64,000 nt of DNA from Monarcha castaneiventris obscurior (Eukaryota > Chordata > Aves > Passeriformes > Monarchidae). The position numbers and the translations under genes are program-made. Below are positions 34,301 through 60,747 of the stretch, one piece after another. The DNA lies in contig JAMPIT010000230.1 in the NCBI GenBank assembly GCA_026261815.1, positions 10,477,001-10,541,000 of the forward strand, given 5' to 3'. Within the stretch, counting starts at the first letter, position 1. Each line of letters starts with the position of its first letter. Below the pieces are notes generated by a model that worked only from the letters and a program-made list of their open reading frames with translations, ran no database searches and was not told the origin of the DNA.

Positions 34301-37300
34301 GGTCTCCTCGTGGACCACTCCAGTTTTAACTGATCATTGAATAACCCTACCTGTACTCTTTCATTGCCTACAAGGAAATAGAGGGACAAGAGCAGAACTT
34401 GCAGGGTGGTCACAGGAAAGTGCAGTCAACACACAGCCACTGTTTTCGCAATTTATTTTGTAAATGTGATGAAAGTCAGAAGTAGCCGATATCCGCATGC
34501 TGCAACAGAATCCTGTTCAGTCTGGAACAGAGAACAGATTAGGCAAGAACAACGCTTTAATGAGTATAAAATATAAGACTAATAATTTATTTTACCTATA
34601 ATTTTCTTTTATAAACTCCTAGCAATGCAAGAAAAATATGGAGTTCCATTGGCTCACAAACAGAAACAGAAGTGGCACACCCTTAGAAAGGCAAACATTG
34701 AACAATATTGTAAAAGGTAAAAGCTTTGTAACTATTATTTTTTCAAATGTATATAGATTTTTTTTAAAGTTACACATCTGTAGAATTAGAAATATTTAGT
34801 AAAGTTTCCTTCCTTAAACTATGTAATGTTGGAAATAAGACTGAGTAACAGTATGAGTAGTATAAGAACAAATTGATGATCCTTTTATTCTTATTATTTT
34901 CTACTGCCCATCACTGCAACCTCTGAAAATTGATACTGCCTAAATTAGTGCTGTGCTAAGGCACCACCTTGACTTTTGTGGGTTGCATAAGCCAGAAGCA
35001 CAGGAAGGAACAGCCTTGAGGACTCCCAGATCTGGCTTAGTGAGAAGCCTGGCCTAACAGCTGTGAGGCTTTGCAGTACCTCAGCTAGCTCTCCTCTGCT
35101 CTACCTTGTGTCACATAAAAACCAGAATTTCTTTATTTGGAAGGGTTGGACGTTATTATTGGTGAAGGGAGTATCAAGTACTGTTCTAGGTCCATTTAAA
35201 AAAATATCATTACTTTGATTTTCTTGGGTGTGTAATAATTTGATTTTGGATAATAACTTGCAGTAATGTTACAATATTTTACACCCCAAAGATGAAATAC
35301 AACATTTTAATGTGGTTTGTCTTTGTTTTGCTTGCATTTTTTTTCACTGTTTTAGGATTTGTAATAAGAAATTGAAGTTTGTAAATACAAAACAGGTATC
35401 ACAAGTGATATGCTACTGTCTGGTATGTCCTGCAGTTTGAGAGGAGGTATTTGCTGATGCACCAAAACATAGCAAATCAGAGCACACCACCAGCTAAACT
35501 GCAATCTCTTTATTAATCACTGCTTGAACAACAGCACAAATGGCTAAAATGATTTGTGAATGTGTAGTTAGATACCTGGTATGGTGTTTGTAAGTAATGA
35601 GAAGGAGAATTGACAGGATTCAGACTGTTTCCTCATTTACCAGTCCTAGGTCAGGTCTCCAGTGCTGTTGTTTCCCCACACACTGGAGCAAGAACAAACA
35701 AAACAGTGGGGAAACGCATAGTCTGACAAATAATTTGGCATTCTATAGATTGCTGCATACTCGCTTGTTGCATATTCATTTTGTGAGAGAAATTATTATA
35801 ATGGGAAAATAATATTCTGACTAGGGAACAATGTAAAAGGATTGACTGATATATGCATAATGATATTTCTGTTGCAGCAGAAAAAAAGAATGGTAACATA
35901 GATCTACTACATGAAACTTTCTCCTTTCCTGAAAAATGAACTTTCCTTATACAACACTTTTCTCATAACATGAATATAACATGTACTTCACAGTATTCAT
36001 AACCATTTACAATTTATTGCTGTTTGTAGAGATCTTTGGACTTCTTATGTGAAAAGTACAAGGTATGTATAAAGCATTATTTTGTACTTATAGCATGAAT
36101 ATTAACTTTCCAAACGGCTGCTTGAATTGTATTTAAATTTTAAGTACATAAAACTTTGCTATTAAAAGTCCTCTGAACAAGTTGTGTTAAAAGAAGTACA
36201 CAGAAAACAGGTTGTAGTTTAATGTGAATACACTGTGCCACAGGAATATGCAAACTTTTGGCATACAGTCATGCCTTGAAAAAGATGTATCCTATAAGGC
36301 ACAGTGAGCCAGTGCAGGAAAGTGGCTGGCACTAACAGGACATTGAGGAACTACCTCACACAAAGGTGAATGACATCAAACATTCAGATAATGAAATAAA
36401 AGACAAACACACACAAAGAGTTCATATTTATTAAAAAATATTCAATGAAAATATAAAAAAAGATACTAAGAAGAATTTGCATTTGGTTAACAGAGTGGTT
36501 GTAGACTAGATTTTCTGGCAACTGTAGGTTGTTTTTAATCAGGGAGCAGATTTTTTTGTTGGTGGTGAATGGTTGTAAATGACAGTGAAGGGCAAGAATG
36601 CAGAATGTAAAATGAAAAGCAAAAGTTGCCGAATAAACGGAGGAAGGTAAAGGTGTCTGGGAGCTATAAAGAGAAGGAAGAGATACAAGTGAAAAATAAC
36701 TAAATGGAAGAGTATTCTGTGTAACAGATTATCAGGCTATTTGTAGTGTGTTTATGTGAGAGAGCTTCTGTATTTCTTTCACATCAAGAATTGTTAGTTC
36801 TTAATCTACCAGTGATACAGATAAATGGCTAAAGCAACATTTTTTCTGAAAAGGATATATCTTTCATCAAATGGTAGCTCAACTGATTTATCTCCTTGAT
36901 GATGCTATTTTGCCAGTTGGTTTATTTATGAGCTGTATTTTCTCATTTTATATGTCTAGCACTTTTGCACAATACAGGAGGTTTCCATCTCCTTAAAGGA
37001 TGAAAAATGTGTTTTACTGGGTTGAGAGATATATATATTTTTATAAAATAATTTCTCAAGAAAACCCAAGGAAACTCCCAGTGGAATGATGTCTAGTTTA
37101 ATTTGGAAAGTGACATTTTAGAAATAGGCTCTAGACATTTCCTATTTATCATATTTTGGTGAAGACAGATACTACTTGCTCTTTTCTTTCTTTTTCTGGA
37201 AACAATAGCTCTGCAAATTCAACCTTGTCTCGAAACTAAGTTGTGGTGCCTAAGAGTCATCATCACTAGGGGTTGTGCAGTCACGGAGTTCAAGTGTTTT

Positions 37301-37483
37301 TCTTCCATTTGTGTGTATATTTATATATGCTGCATACACAGATGTTATAGAGCTGTATGCTGGAGTTTACATTTTTAGTACAGTGGTAGAATCACTCAAG
37401 ATTTACTTGACTGTTTTCTCCAGAACGTTGTGCCTAGCAAACAAAAAGCAGCAGCTGTCTTCCTCTCACAGTAGCTGCTCATA

Positions 37484-38001
37484 AAATCATAGAGTTACAG
37501 AATCATTTAGGTTGGAAAAGACCTCCAAGGTAATTGAGTCCAACCTTTGGCTGAACATCACCTTGTCAAATAAACCACAGCACTAAGTGCCACATCCAGT
37601 TGTTTCTTGAACACCTCCAGGGATGGTGACTGCACCACCCCCGTGGGCAGCCCACTCCATTGGCTGACAACCCTTTGAGTGAAGAAATTCTTCCAGACGT
37701 CCAACCTGAACATCTCCAATCGCAGCTTGAGGCCACTTCCTCTCATCCTGTCTCTGGTTGCCTTGGAGAAGAGGCTGTCCCCCACCTGGTTACAACCTCC
37801 TTTCAAGGAGTTGTAGAGAGGAGTAAGGTCTCCCCTGACACTCCTCCAGGCTAAACACCCCCAGCTCCCTCAGCTGCATCCTCATGTGACTTATTTTCTA
37901 TAAACTTCACCAGCTTCATTCCCCTTCTCCAGACACACTCCAGCACCTCAATGTCTTTCTTCAAGTGCCAGGCCCAGAACCAGACACAGGACTCGAGGTA
38001 T
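37484..38001 (-). mobile_element. CR1-type LINE fragment, 5'-truncated
   Basis: The left end shows reversed CR1 terminal repeats (AATCATAGAGTTACAGAATC). The minus strand then translates into the C-terminal tail of CR1 ORF2, with a block FRLDVWKNFFTQRVVSQWSG and SLEVFKKQLD that is typical of CR1 reverse transcriptases. About 520 bp remain; it stops abruptly at 38,001, the 5' truncation point. It differs clearly in sequence from the fragment at 7.2 kb, so probably another CR1 subfamily. Confidence 0.88.
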
Positions 38002-39348
38002 TGAGCAATATCTTTTCACTGTGTTACAGCACCTCCATGGAAGGATTATTTCACTGTGATTTTTAAAAAATTATTTTACAATGGTGCACACGACTATCAG
38101 CCTTTATAAAAAGGCACTGCTGAAAAAAAAGGGGCTTGAATCACTTTCTGAAGACAAATGCATAGTTTCTGAATCAAAGGGGAAGGAGAGACATTTAGAA
38201 TATTGTTTGGTTCACTGCTGGTACTCTAAACAAATGTATTTCTGGCTCATGACCCAATAGAGGTAACAGAACTTTCTTGGAACTGCGGCTTCCCTCCCAT
38301 TGTGTGCAGCATCTTCTCGTGGCTCTCTCCCTCTCTTTCTCTCACTTCCACCAGCAGGGATGAGCGATGATGTTTGAACAGTTCCATGTCCTCAGCTCTG
38401 GGATTTTATACAGATAAGCTAAATCATGAAAACTACAAACAATTGCTTATTTAGTAGAGTAAATTTCAGGGGTAGTTTCACATTCAAATTAAACCGGAAA
38501 GCAAAATCCCAGCAGTTAACTCAAAGCCCACCAGACAATGACTCAGCCAGGACTCCTTCATTTTTAACAATTCAGAAAATAAAGTCACCTAATGGCTTCA
38601 TTAGAAGCTCTCTACATTCTTTCCAAGTGCTTAGATGAGCAATATGATAAATAGGAACACTGAAATGTCTCATATGCCAGGTTGCTTGTTTGTTGGTGAA
38701 TTATATATCTGATTCACCCAGCCCATAGCAAGTACCTGAGTTGTCGGCATCTGATGCACTTACTGAGCAGGGAAGATTTACAACCTTGTAACTGAACACA
38801 AAAGCTCCAAAACCTTTTACTCTTTTGGTACCTCTTCTATAAAGCTATTTAATATCTGAAAATTCCTGTAAGTAGAATAATTTAGGCTCAGTTACTGCAT
38901 CGTAAAGTCTTGACAGCTCATTGATCTTTATATACAAGTTCTAAATACACAATTTTGCTTGTCAATAATGTTGCAGAATATTTTTTAGCAATTTTTTTTT
39001 GGCAAAAAACAGATAAGGAAGAAAAACTAACTATATTTTCTCAGACAGATAGTTTAGCTTCTTAGCTAAAATGACATGAAAATAAATGGGTGCCTTTTTT
39101 AATACTAGATGGGAAAAAAATGACATTTGCAAATTTTTTTCCAAGCAATCTCACATCCTGGGGAAGGATAGAATAAATCTGGGAGTTGAAGTAAGCACTT
39201 GATGACTAACTAATAAATGTTGTTTGGGAGAACTCAACTTTTGTTTATTTTCCTATTTCATGGACAGAAACGTGTAGATTTTGTTAGCCTTACTGTAGGT
39301 TATGCAAGTTTGAACTATTGAACTGCTATTTTTTTATCTATTCGGTGC

Positions 39349-39363
39349 TGCCATCTTGTGGCC
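39349..39363. promoter_or_regulatory. CTCF-like motif between the two genes
   Basis: TGCCATCTTGTGGCC matches the CTCF core (YGCCMYCTRSTGGY on this strand) with one mismatch. It lies about 3.4 kb from the CUL2 promoter and 8 kb from that of CREM, a place where a boundary element would be useful. Motif match only. Confidence 0.35.
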
Positions 39364-42049
39364 AGGAGTGCAATGAGCGTCCGCTTTTTACTGAAAATTA
39401 AAGGGGTTTAAGCCGATTAAATGATCACACATTTAAAGTTCTTCATAAGCTTAAAAAAAGGGAGAAATCTATAAGAATAATACTTTATTGCTGTGTATTT
39501 TTATAATCACAAAATATTTTTTCACTTTATACATATGATTTGCACGTTACTACATGAAAGACAAATACCCACAATAAAAGTCTATATTAAAAATAGCTAT
39601 AATGAAGTAAAGGTCCATTCCTGCTTTTATTTATCGTGTTTTTAGAAGCAAAACATTATTTAAAAAGAATGTAATATCATTATCTCCATCAATAATGCAG
39701 ACTAACTCATTTAGTAAAAATTCAATATAACGTGAATATAACATAAATGACCCAGTAAATATTCTCATTTTCTGCATGAAAAAGGCTAAGGAATATGTTA
39801 CTCTAAAAACAGGGTTTTAAGTCAAAGACAAGAAGAGCAGATAGTAACATGGAAGGCATTTGCAAATTAAATGGTGGTGATGGGGAATGTGGGCTATTCA
39901 CTGTCAGTTCAGGCTGCAGTCTAAAACAGCTTTTAGATAAAGCAGTAGGTGATATAGTGGCACATTTCACGTAGTGTTGTATTATCGTAGGGCTGTGGAA
40001 TTCCTAGTTCTGTACCAGAATAATACTGTGATAGATGTAGCATAAACATAAACAAAGGAGACAGCTCCTTCCAAAAGAATTAATTACATAAGAGAAAAGA
40101 AAAAAAAGTTAATGCAAACAGACTGAGAAACAGAAGTATCAGATGAGAGAAAAATGCATATGAACAACAAGGGGAACTCAGGAAATACTGCAGTAGTGGT
40201 TAGGGCAGTGAGCAGACTTGATAGCAGATGTAATCAAAGAAACATAAATTTGTGTATGTTGTGGCAATGTTTTAAGGTGGCATATGCATGTAGTAGAAAA
40301 TAACCTGTGTCACTCCCTGCTGTAATCAGCAATATATAAAGAACTGATAAGAATTTATTGGGAAGAAGTTGACTTCTCCGTAGGATCATCCTACAAAAAC
40401 ATCCAGAATTTCCATCTGTCCCCCATCTGTGTCTCTGCTATGTACAACTGCTGAAAGACAACACCAAGCCTTGGTCAAGCAGGATTTAAAGTAGGTCTGC
40501 ACATCTGCTGTCATCAAGAAATGCATCAGGACATGACTGAGGTAGCTGAGGACACCATTTATTGGTCACACTTAGCCAAGTGGCCACTTTCTTCGCTGGC
40601 TGTCTTGGGCGGGTCTGCACAGCAGGGCAATTCAGATGATCAACATCTGGGCTTCAGCAGGCAGGAGCAGCCCCACCACAGAGCTAACACTGAACAGAGC
40701 TCACTGATGCATAAATCATGTGTCCACTCATAAAGCATTGGTGCATACTCACAAGTTTTAGTCTTGCTCTTGGCAGATACATTATCATTATTTCATAATA
40801 GACTGTATGAGAACCTTTGTTCTTTTGGAAATGCAGGCAGCACTGTGGGAGTGGTGAGATGACCTTAGCAACACGCACAGTAATGCTCACAACTTGCTCA
40901 TCTCAGACTCCTGCAATACCCTGTTCTGTATTTTCAGATGGTAATTCTCTAGCCACTGTTGACAAAGACACTTTATGAAAAGGATATCCAGATTTGAATG
41001 TTTTATGACTTAGGTAGAATTGTTATTTTCCAAATACATTTAAATCCAAGAACAATTTTTAAATACCTTACATAAAAGAAGTAACGAATGTTCACGTTCT
41101 TCCTCTTAATTGTGACTCCCGAATTGTGCTTTCTCAACTGCAGCCTTCTAGAACAAAATGTGCAGAATAGTTGAGGATTTGGTACCTAATTAAAATTTGT
41201 GCTAATTGTGAATATTCATAATTTCAGAAAATTAATACATGATTCTCCCATGCTGAACACCATAAATTATTAATTTTGAAAATACCTCCCTTCCTTTATC
41301 TATGTTTCCAGATTATAACAGTTAACTCAGGACTAAACTTCCTCTTATAACAGAACTTTAGAAAATATGTACTGTGTAATGTTTGGGTACTGTACAGATA
41401 GGGATGTTTTTTATTAATGGCCATCTAACTTGTGATAGCTGATCTTGTACAATTAATACATTCACACAGCATGGTTAAATAGCATAACTAAATTGTGTCA
41501 GCATATATTTTAATTCCTAAGAGTTTAACTCACAAGCATGTAGCTAATGCTACCACTAAAAAGGAGCCTTCAGTCCTACAAAAAGGAGAGTGCCACAGAT
41601 ACAACCCAACACTCGCAGAAAATAACAAGCAACCAAAAGCTTAAAGTTACAACCTACCTCCCCTCCAGCAAACAGAAGAGCTTTAAACCAGCAGAATAGA
41701 AAATTAAAGGGGCTTAGGGTGAAAATAGAGAAAATTGAAATTGTGTTTAAAATATCTAGAACGGGCTAATAAAAATAATTTTAAAAGACAACACACAGGA
41801 AAGCATTAAGGCTTAATGATAAAGTTGCTAGCACTGGAAATTAAATGGGCAAGGGCTTGATTTGAAAACAAAGAAAGCAATTATTTTGACATGAGTTTTG
41901 AGTAATTTGAACAATAGAGAATTTTCAGAAATAAATGTCTTTTTTCCAGAAGGCTATTGTCTTCTACAGAGAGCTGCACTATATGCTCTAAATGAATTCC
42001 TTTTTAAAGGCTTTTTAGAAGAAGCGCTCCTCTCTTCAGCTGCGAGCGC

Positions 42050-43340
42050 CACGGGCAGCAGCCCCGGTGTCTGCAGGGCGATGCGGAGCCCAAGGACTCG
42101 CGCCCGGGGCACGTGGGCTCGGCTCGGCTACTTCGTTTCCACAGCGGCTCTACTTTGTTACTGCCACTTTACAACTTTGTGTTGCCCCTTTCCGCCAAGG
42201 CTCCCAGGGGGAGGGCGGGCGCTCTGCCGGGGCAGCCGGGGCCGGAGCACTGCCCGGCACTTCCCGCACCGGAGCAGGGCGCTGGAAGCCGGGGAAATTC
42301 CCTGCTGGGGGCCGGCGGCGGGACGGGGACCCTTGCACCTTCCGAGGTAACGGCGACCTGTTCACACGAGCCCCGGGAAGGCCGCGGCCGGAAGGCAGGC
42401 CCGTTCCAGCCCCCGTCCCGCCGCCTCCCGCCCGCCCTCCGCGACTCCATGTCGGGAAGGCGCGGGACGGGAGCGGTCCCGCCATGGAGCTGGAGTGGCG
42501 CGTGCGCAGGGGCCGCCCCGCCGCTGGGAAGTGCGGCCGCCCGCGCTCGCCGTACGGTGCGGGCTGTACCAAGCCCCGCTGCTCCGGCGGGGGTGCCTCC
42601 GATCGGAAAGTGACGGAGCGCCGGGACCCGTCGGCCCCAGCCCATCCTGCGGCCGGCGGAGAGAGCCCGAAGGGCAGAGCCCGGGGGCGGCGGCGGCGCG
42701 GGTGAGGCGGCGGCGCGGCGGCGGCAGCACCGAGCGGGGCCGCGGGGCCGCGCCCCGGCCCCGGCAGTGGCGGCGCCGGCGGAGGGGCGGGGCGCGAGCG
42801 GCTTTGGGTAATGGCAGCGCTGTGAGGACGGAGCGGGGCAGCGACCGCGGCCGAGGGCAGGAGCGAGGGAGGCCGGGCGGGGGTCGCTGACTCGGGCCCC
42901 GGGCCGCCAGGTAACGCCCTCGCCCGGCCCGGCCCGGCCCGCCCGCCGCGCCGAGGGGAGGGAGCGCCGCGCTCGGGGGAGGTGGCGGTCCCGACCCCGC
43001 CGGGTGTGCGCGGGGGCGATCGGGCCCTGCCTCCCGTCCGACCCCGGCCCCGCCGCTGCCCCCGGCCCGGGCCCCGGCCCCCGGCGGTGTCTGTGCGGCA
43101 GCGCCCGCCCGCCGCGCCCTGCCCCGGGTCCTGCCCTGGGTCCTGCCCTTGCCCCGCGGGGTGGGCGCGGTGCGGCCTCTCCGGCGGGGCCGCTCATGAT
43201 CGGCTGGCTGCGCCCTCAGCCAGTTTCGCTTTTGTTTTGGTGGAGGGAGAAGGTGTGGAGCGGGGCACGGCGCGGGGGCGGGCAGCGCTGGTCACCTGTT
43301 TGACGCGAGTGCTCCTGCCCGTGGCTGTGCACCCACCACG
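42050..43340 (+). promoter_or_regulatory. CUL2: CpG-island promoter of CUL2
   Basis: About 1.3 kb of very GC- and CpG-rich DNA. It includes a GC box GGGGCGGGGC (42,784-42,793) and an NRF1-like site GCGCGTGCGCA (42,498-42,508). It ends shortly downstream of a consensus donor at 42,911. TATA-less housekeeping-type promoter, as expected for a ubiquitously expressed cullin. Long open frames on both strands, up to 342 codons, are artefacts of GC content. Confidence 0.85.
42820..42910 (+). other. CUL2: CUL2 noncoding exon 1
   Basis: Ends CCGCCAG before a donor GTAACG at 42,911, in the CpG island about 35 bp and more after a GC box. No CUL2 coding sequence is present here and the coding exon at 45,571 has 20 noncoding bases before its ATG, so a 5' UTR exon is needed. 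The start position is an estimate. Confidence 0.55.
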
Positions 43341-45570
43341 GGCTTGTAATGCTGCTTGTTGAGATGGTTAAATAGGTTGGAAATTTGGGGAGTTCTTTGG
43401 TGCTGGACAGAACGCTATGTTTATTTGTGTGAACAAATATATGCAGTATGACAGCAGTATGTTTTAAAGAATAAGGCGATAGAAGCAGCATCTTTTCATT
43501 ATGCTGCTGTGTAAATATATTTCAATAACATCTGTGTACCTTAGGGCTTATCAAACAGGTATGGCCTTCCAAACCCCTGAATAGTCTAAACCCTAGGGTA
43601 GATATTCTGCCCTGCTATAGTTCTTACCGTGATCAATACAAGACATTTAATAATCGAAGCTGGTGAGCTTGTGCATTGCTGACACTGGAGCACAACATAC
43701 CCCAAAAAGTCCAGTGTCTTACAGTAGAAGTTACACCATTTTTGTTAAAATGTCTGTAAAACACGAAAGAGAATGCCAAATAACAGTTCTGTTAAACTCT
43801 TTAACTCCAGAATACTTAGATGACCATGTGGATGCTTTACATATTATTGGGTTTTAATCGTCCTGATTACAGTGTTACTGATTCATGAGAATGGGATGTA
43901 CTGTGGAGAGGACTTTTTCTTCACCCTGCCTTCTTTCCCTTGGTCTTGCTTGTCTTTGAAGAAAGGGCACTTTTACCTTGGACGTACCACATGTGTTTCC
44001 AAGACAGTGACCTATAATATAGCACAAGTACAGCTTCATTACCCCAAGCACTTATTATGATTCTTAATGTCTTTTGTGAACTGTGATTATTTTTTCTTGG
44101 GATCAGCTAGAAATGCTCTCATGTTTTCCAGAAGAGGGGTATTAGAACTTTTTGAAGATTACCGCTTTCCCCCCACCCCTTCCCCTCCTGGAAGTGAGCT
44201 GTTGTCTGCTTCTGCTGAGGTTCATGTTTCTGTGAAACATACATCACTGTGTTTTTCAACTTATTTTCCTTGATGGATCTTTGTTTTGTCACTTCTTCCT
44301 GATTTTTCTGTGTAAGCTCCTGCCAACATACATGGACTGAATTAATAACCATGTTACAAATACAACAGCATTTACCGCAGTTGAGGAGCTTGGTTAGTTA
44401 GTTAGGGGGGCAGGTTGCATGCATGCTAAAAGTTGTATCTGATTGCTTTCTTTTTAAACGAAGGAGTTATATGTCCTGTAAGAGCCAGTAGCGGTTAAGG
44501 TAGTAAGCTGGGTGGTAAGTAGTTTTTTAGCACAACATTTGATCCTTTCCCTTACAGAGGTCTGCCTCTGTCTTTCTCTGTGCTCAAAGTCTTTCACTAG
44601 CATTCTGCTTTCCCTTATGACCTTGAAAATTTGGAAAGACAAGAGTCCCTTGTCCATCTATTTGAAATGGAAATAGAAGTATTCTTTCCACTTTTTATTG
44701 TAGTCTTACAATGCCATGTTTCTGAGGAGGAACTAGACTTCCTTTGTGCATGGAATGTCACACATCAGGTCCTTTCTAGATTAGGTGCATAGGATAGAGA
44801 CTACTGGAAACAAAGAAGAAGCCTTCATAGTTGTCTCTTTATTTTAAATCACCTCACTTTTTCCCTAGTTTTATTTAGATAATTTGATGTTAAGTGGTTT
44901 TCTTCACAATAAATCTCTTCTGGTATTTTTGGTATGAAATTACTAGCACAGCTTCTGTATTTTCAAGCCATGTCTTACCTGCAAGATTTCACTATTTGTC
45001 CTATTGCATAGTGCAGTAAGCTGCACAAGCTCTGCTTATTGCCTTGTGTTCTCTTTTTCACATCCTGATCAAAGCTTTTGGGTTTTGTGGCTTTTCAAAT
45101 GTAACACCAAAAATGTCTCATGAAAGCCCAAGGTGAACATAGGCTACAAACTGACAGTAGGAATTTCAGATACTCTGGTAATAGTTTATTGTGTTCTTAA
45201 CCCAAATTTTCTTAGATATAGTTGAAACAGTCTTTGAATAAATGTGAACAAATCAAAATATACAGGAAAGTTGTTCCCTTCATATGACACAGTTAAATGA
45301 ACTGCTTGGTGAGATAATGAACTTCACAAAGCATGATGGTGTTAGATTAATAGATGTTAAGTTGTCGGCTACTCATGCAACATTAATGTTCCATTCCACA
45401 GCATTAAAAATGAGGGATTGTGAGCTTTATTTTGGTGGGGTGGATGTTCTTTGTGTTGCTCTGTCATAGTGGTGCGACAGTGTACAAAGTTTAAATGGAA
45501 AAATTCGAAGGAAATGTATATTTTTTTAATGATTGTGCAATGTTGTCTGACATGTTTAATTCTTCTGCAG
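42911..45570 (+). other. CUL2: CUL2 intron 1
   Basis: From donor GTAACG to acceptor TTCTTCTGCAG. The first 400 bp are CpG-rich and the rest AT-rich. No repeat or other gene was recognised. Confidence 0.6.
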
Positions 45571-60664
<15,094 letters not shown>

Positions 60665-60747
60665 CTAGCTCTTGATATGTGGAGAAAATTAATGATTGAG
60701 CCACTGCAGGCCATCCTTATTCGGATGCTCCTCCGAGAAATAAAAAA
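60665..60747 (+). CDS. CUL2: CUL2 exon 6: residues 142-169
   Basis: 83 bases encoding LALDMWRKLMIEPLQAILIR, then MLLREIK and two bases of an Asn codon, before donor GTGAGT. It covers the end of cullin repeat 1 with the cullin-typical LW/MWR and LL-x-x-I pattern. One change from human (Ile for Val in LMIEPL, from memory). The next expected peptide (DRGGEDPN...) was not found up to the right edge. Confidence 0.96.

Larger units (their letters stand above)
31741..42049. other. Intergenic region between CREM and CUL2 promoters
   Basis: About 10.3 kb between two CpG islands. It contains a CR1 fragment (37,484-38,001) and a CTCF-like site (39,349-39,363). Open frames are short, without family resemblance or splice signals. 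No tRNA, rRNA or other RNA gene was recognised. The sequence is AT-rich with short A and T runs. Confidence 0.6.

Noticed and set aside
42169..43197. 342-codon minus-strand open frame in the CUL2 CpG island
   Set aside because: Composed almost only of Ala, Gly, Pro and Arg, overlaps several equally long frames on both strands, and has no family resemblance. Typical of GC-rich promoters.
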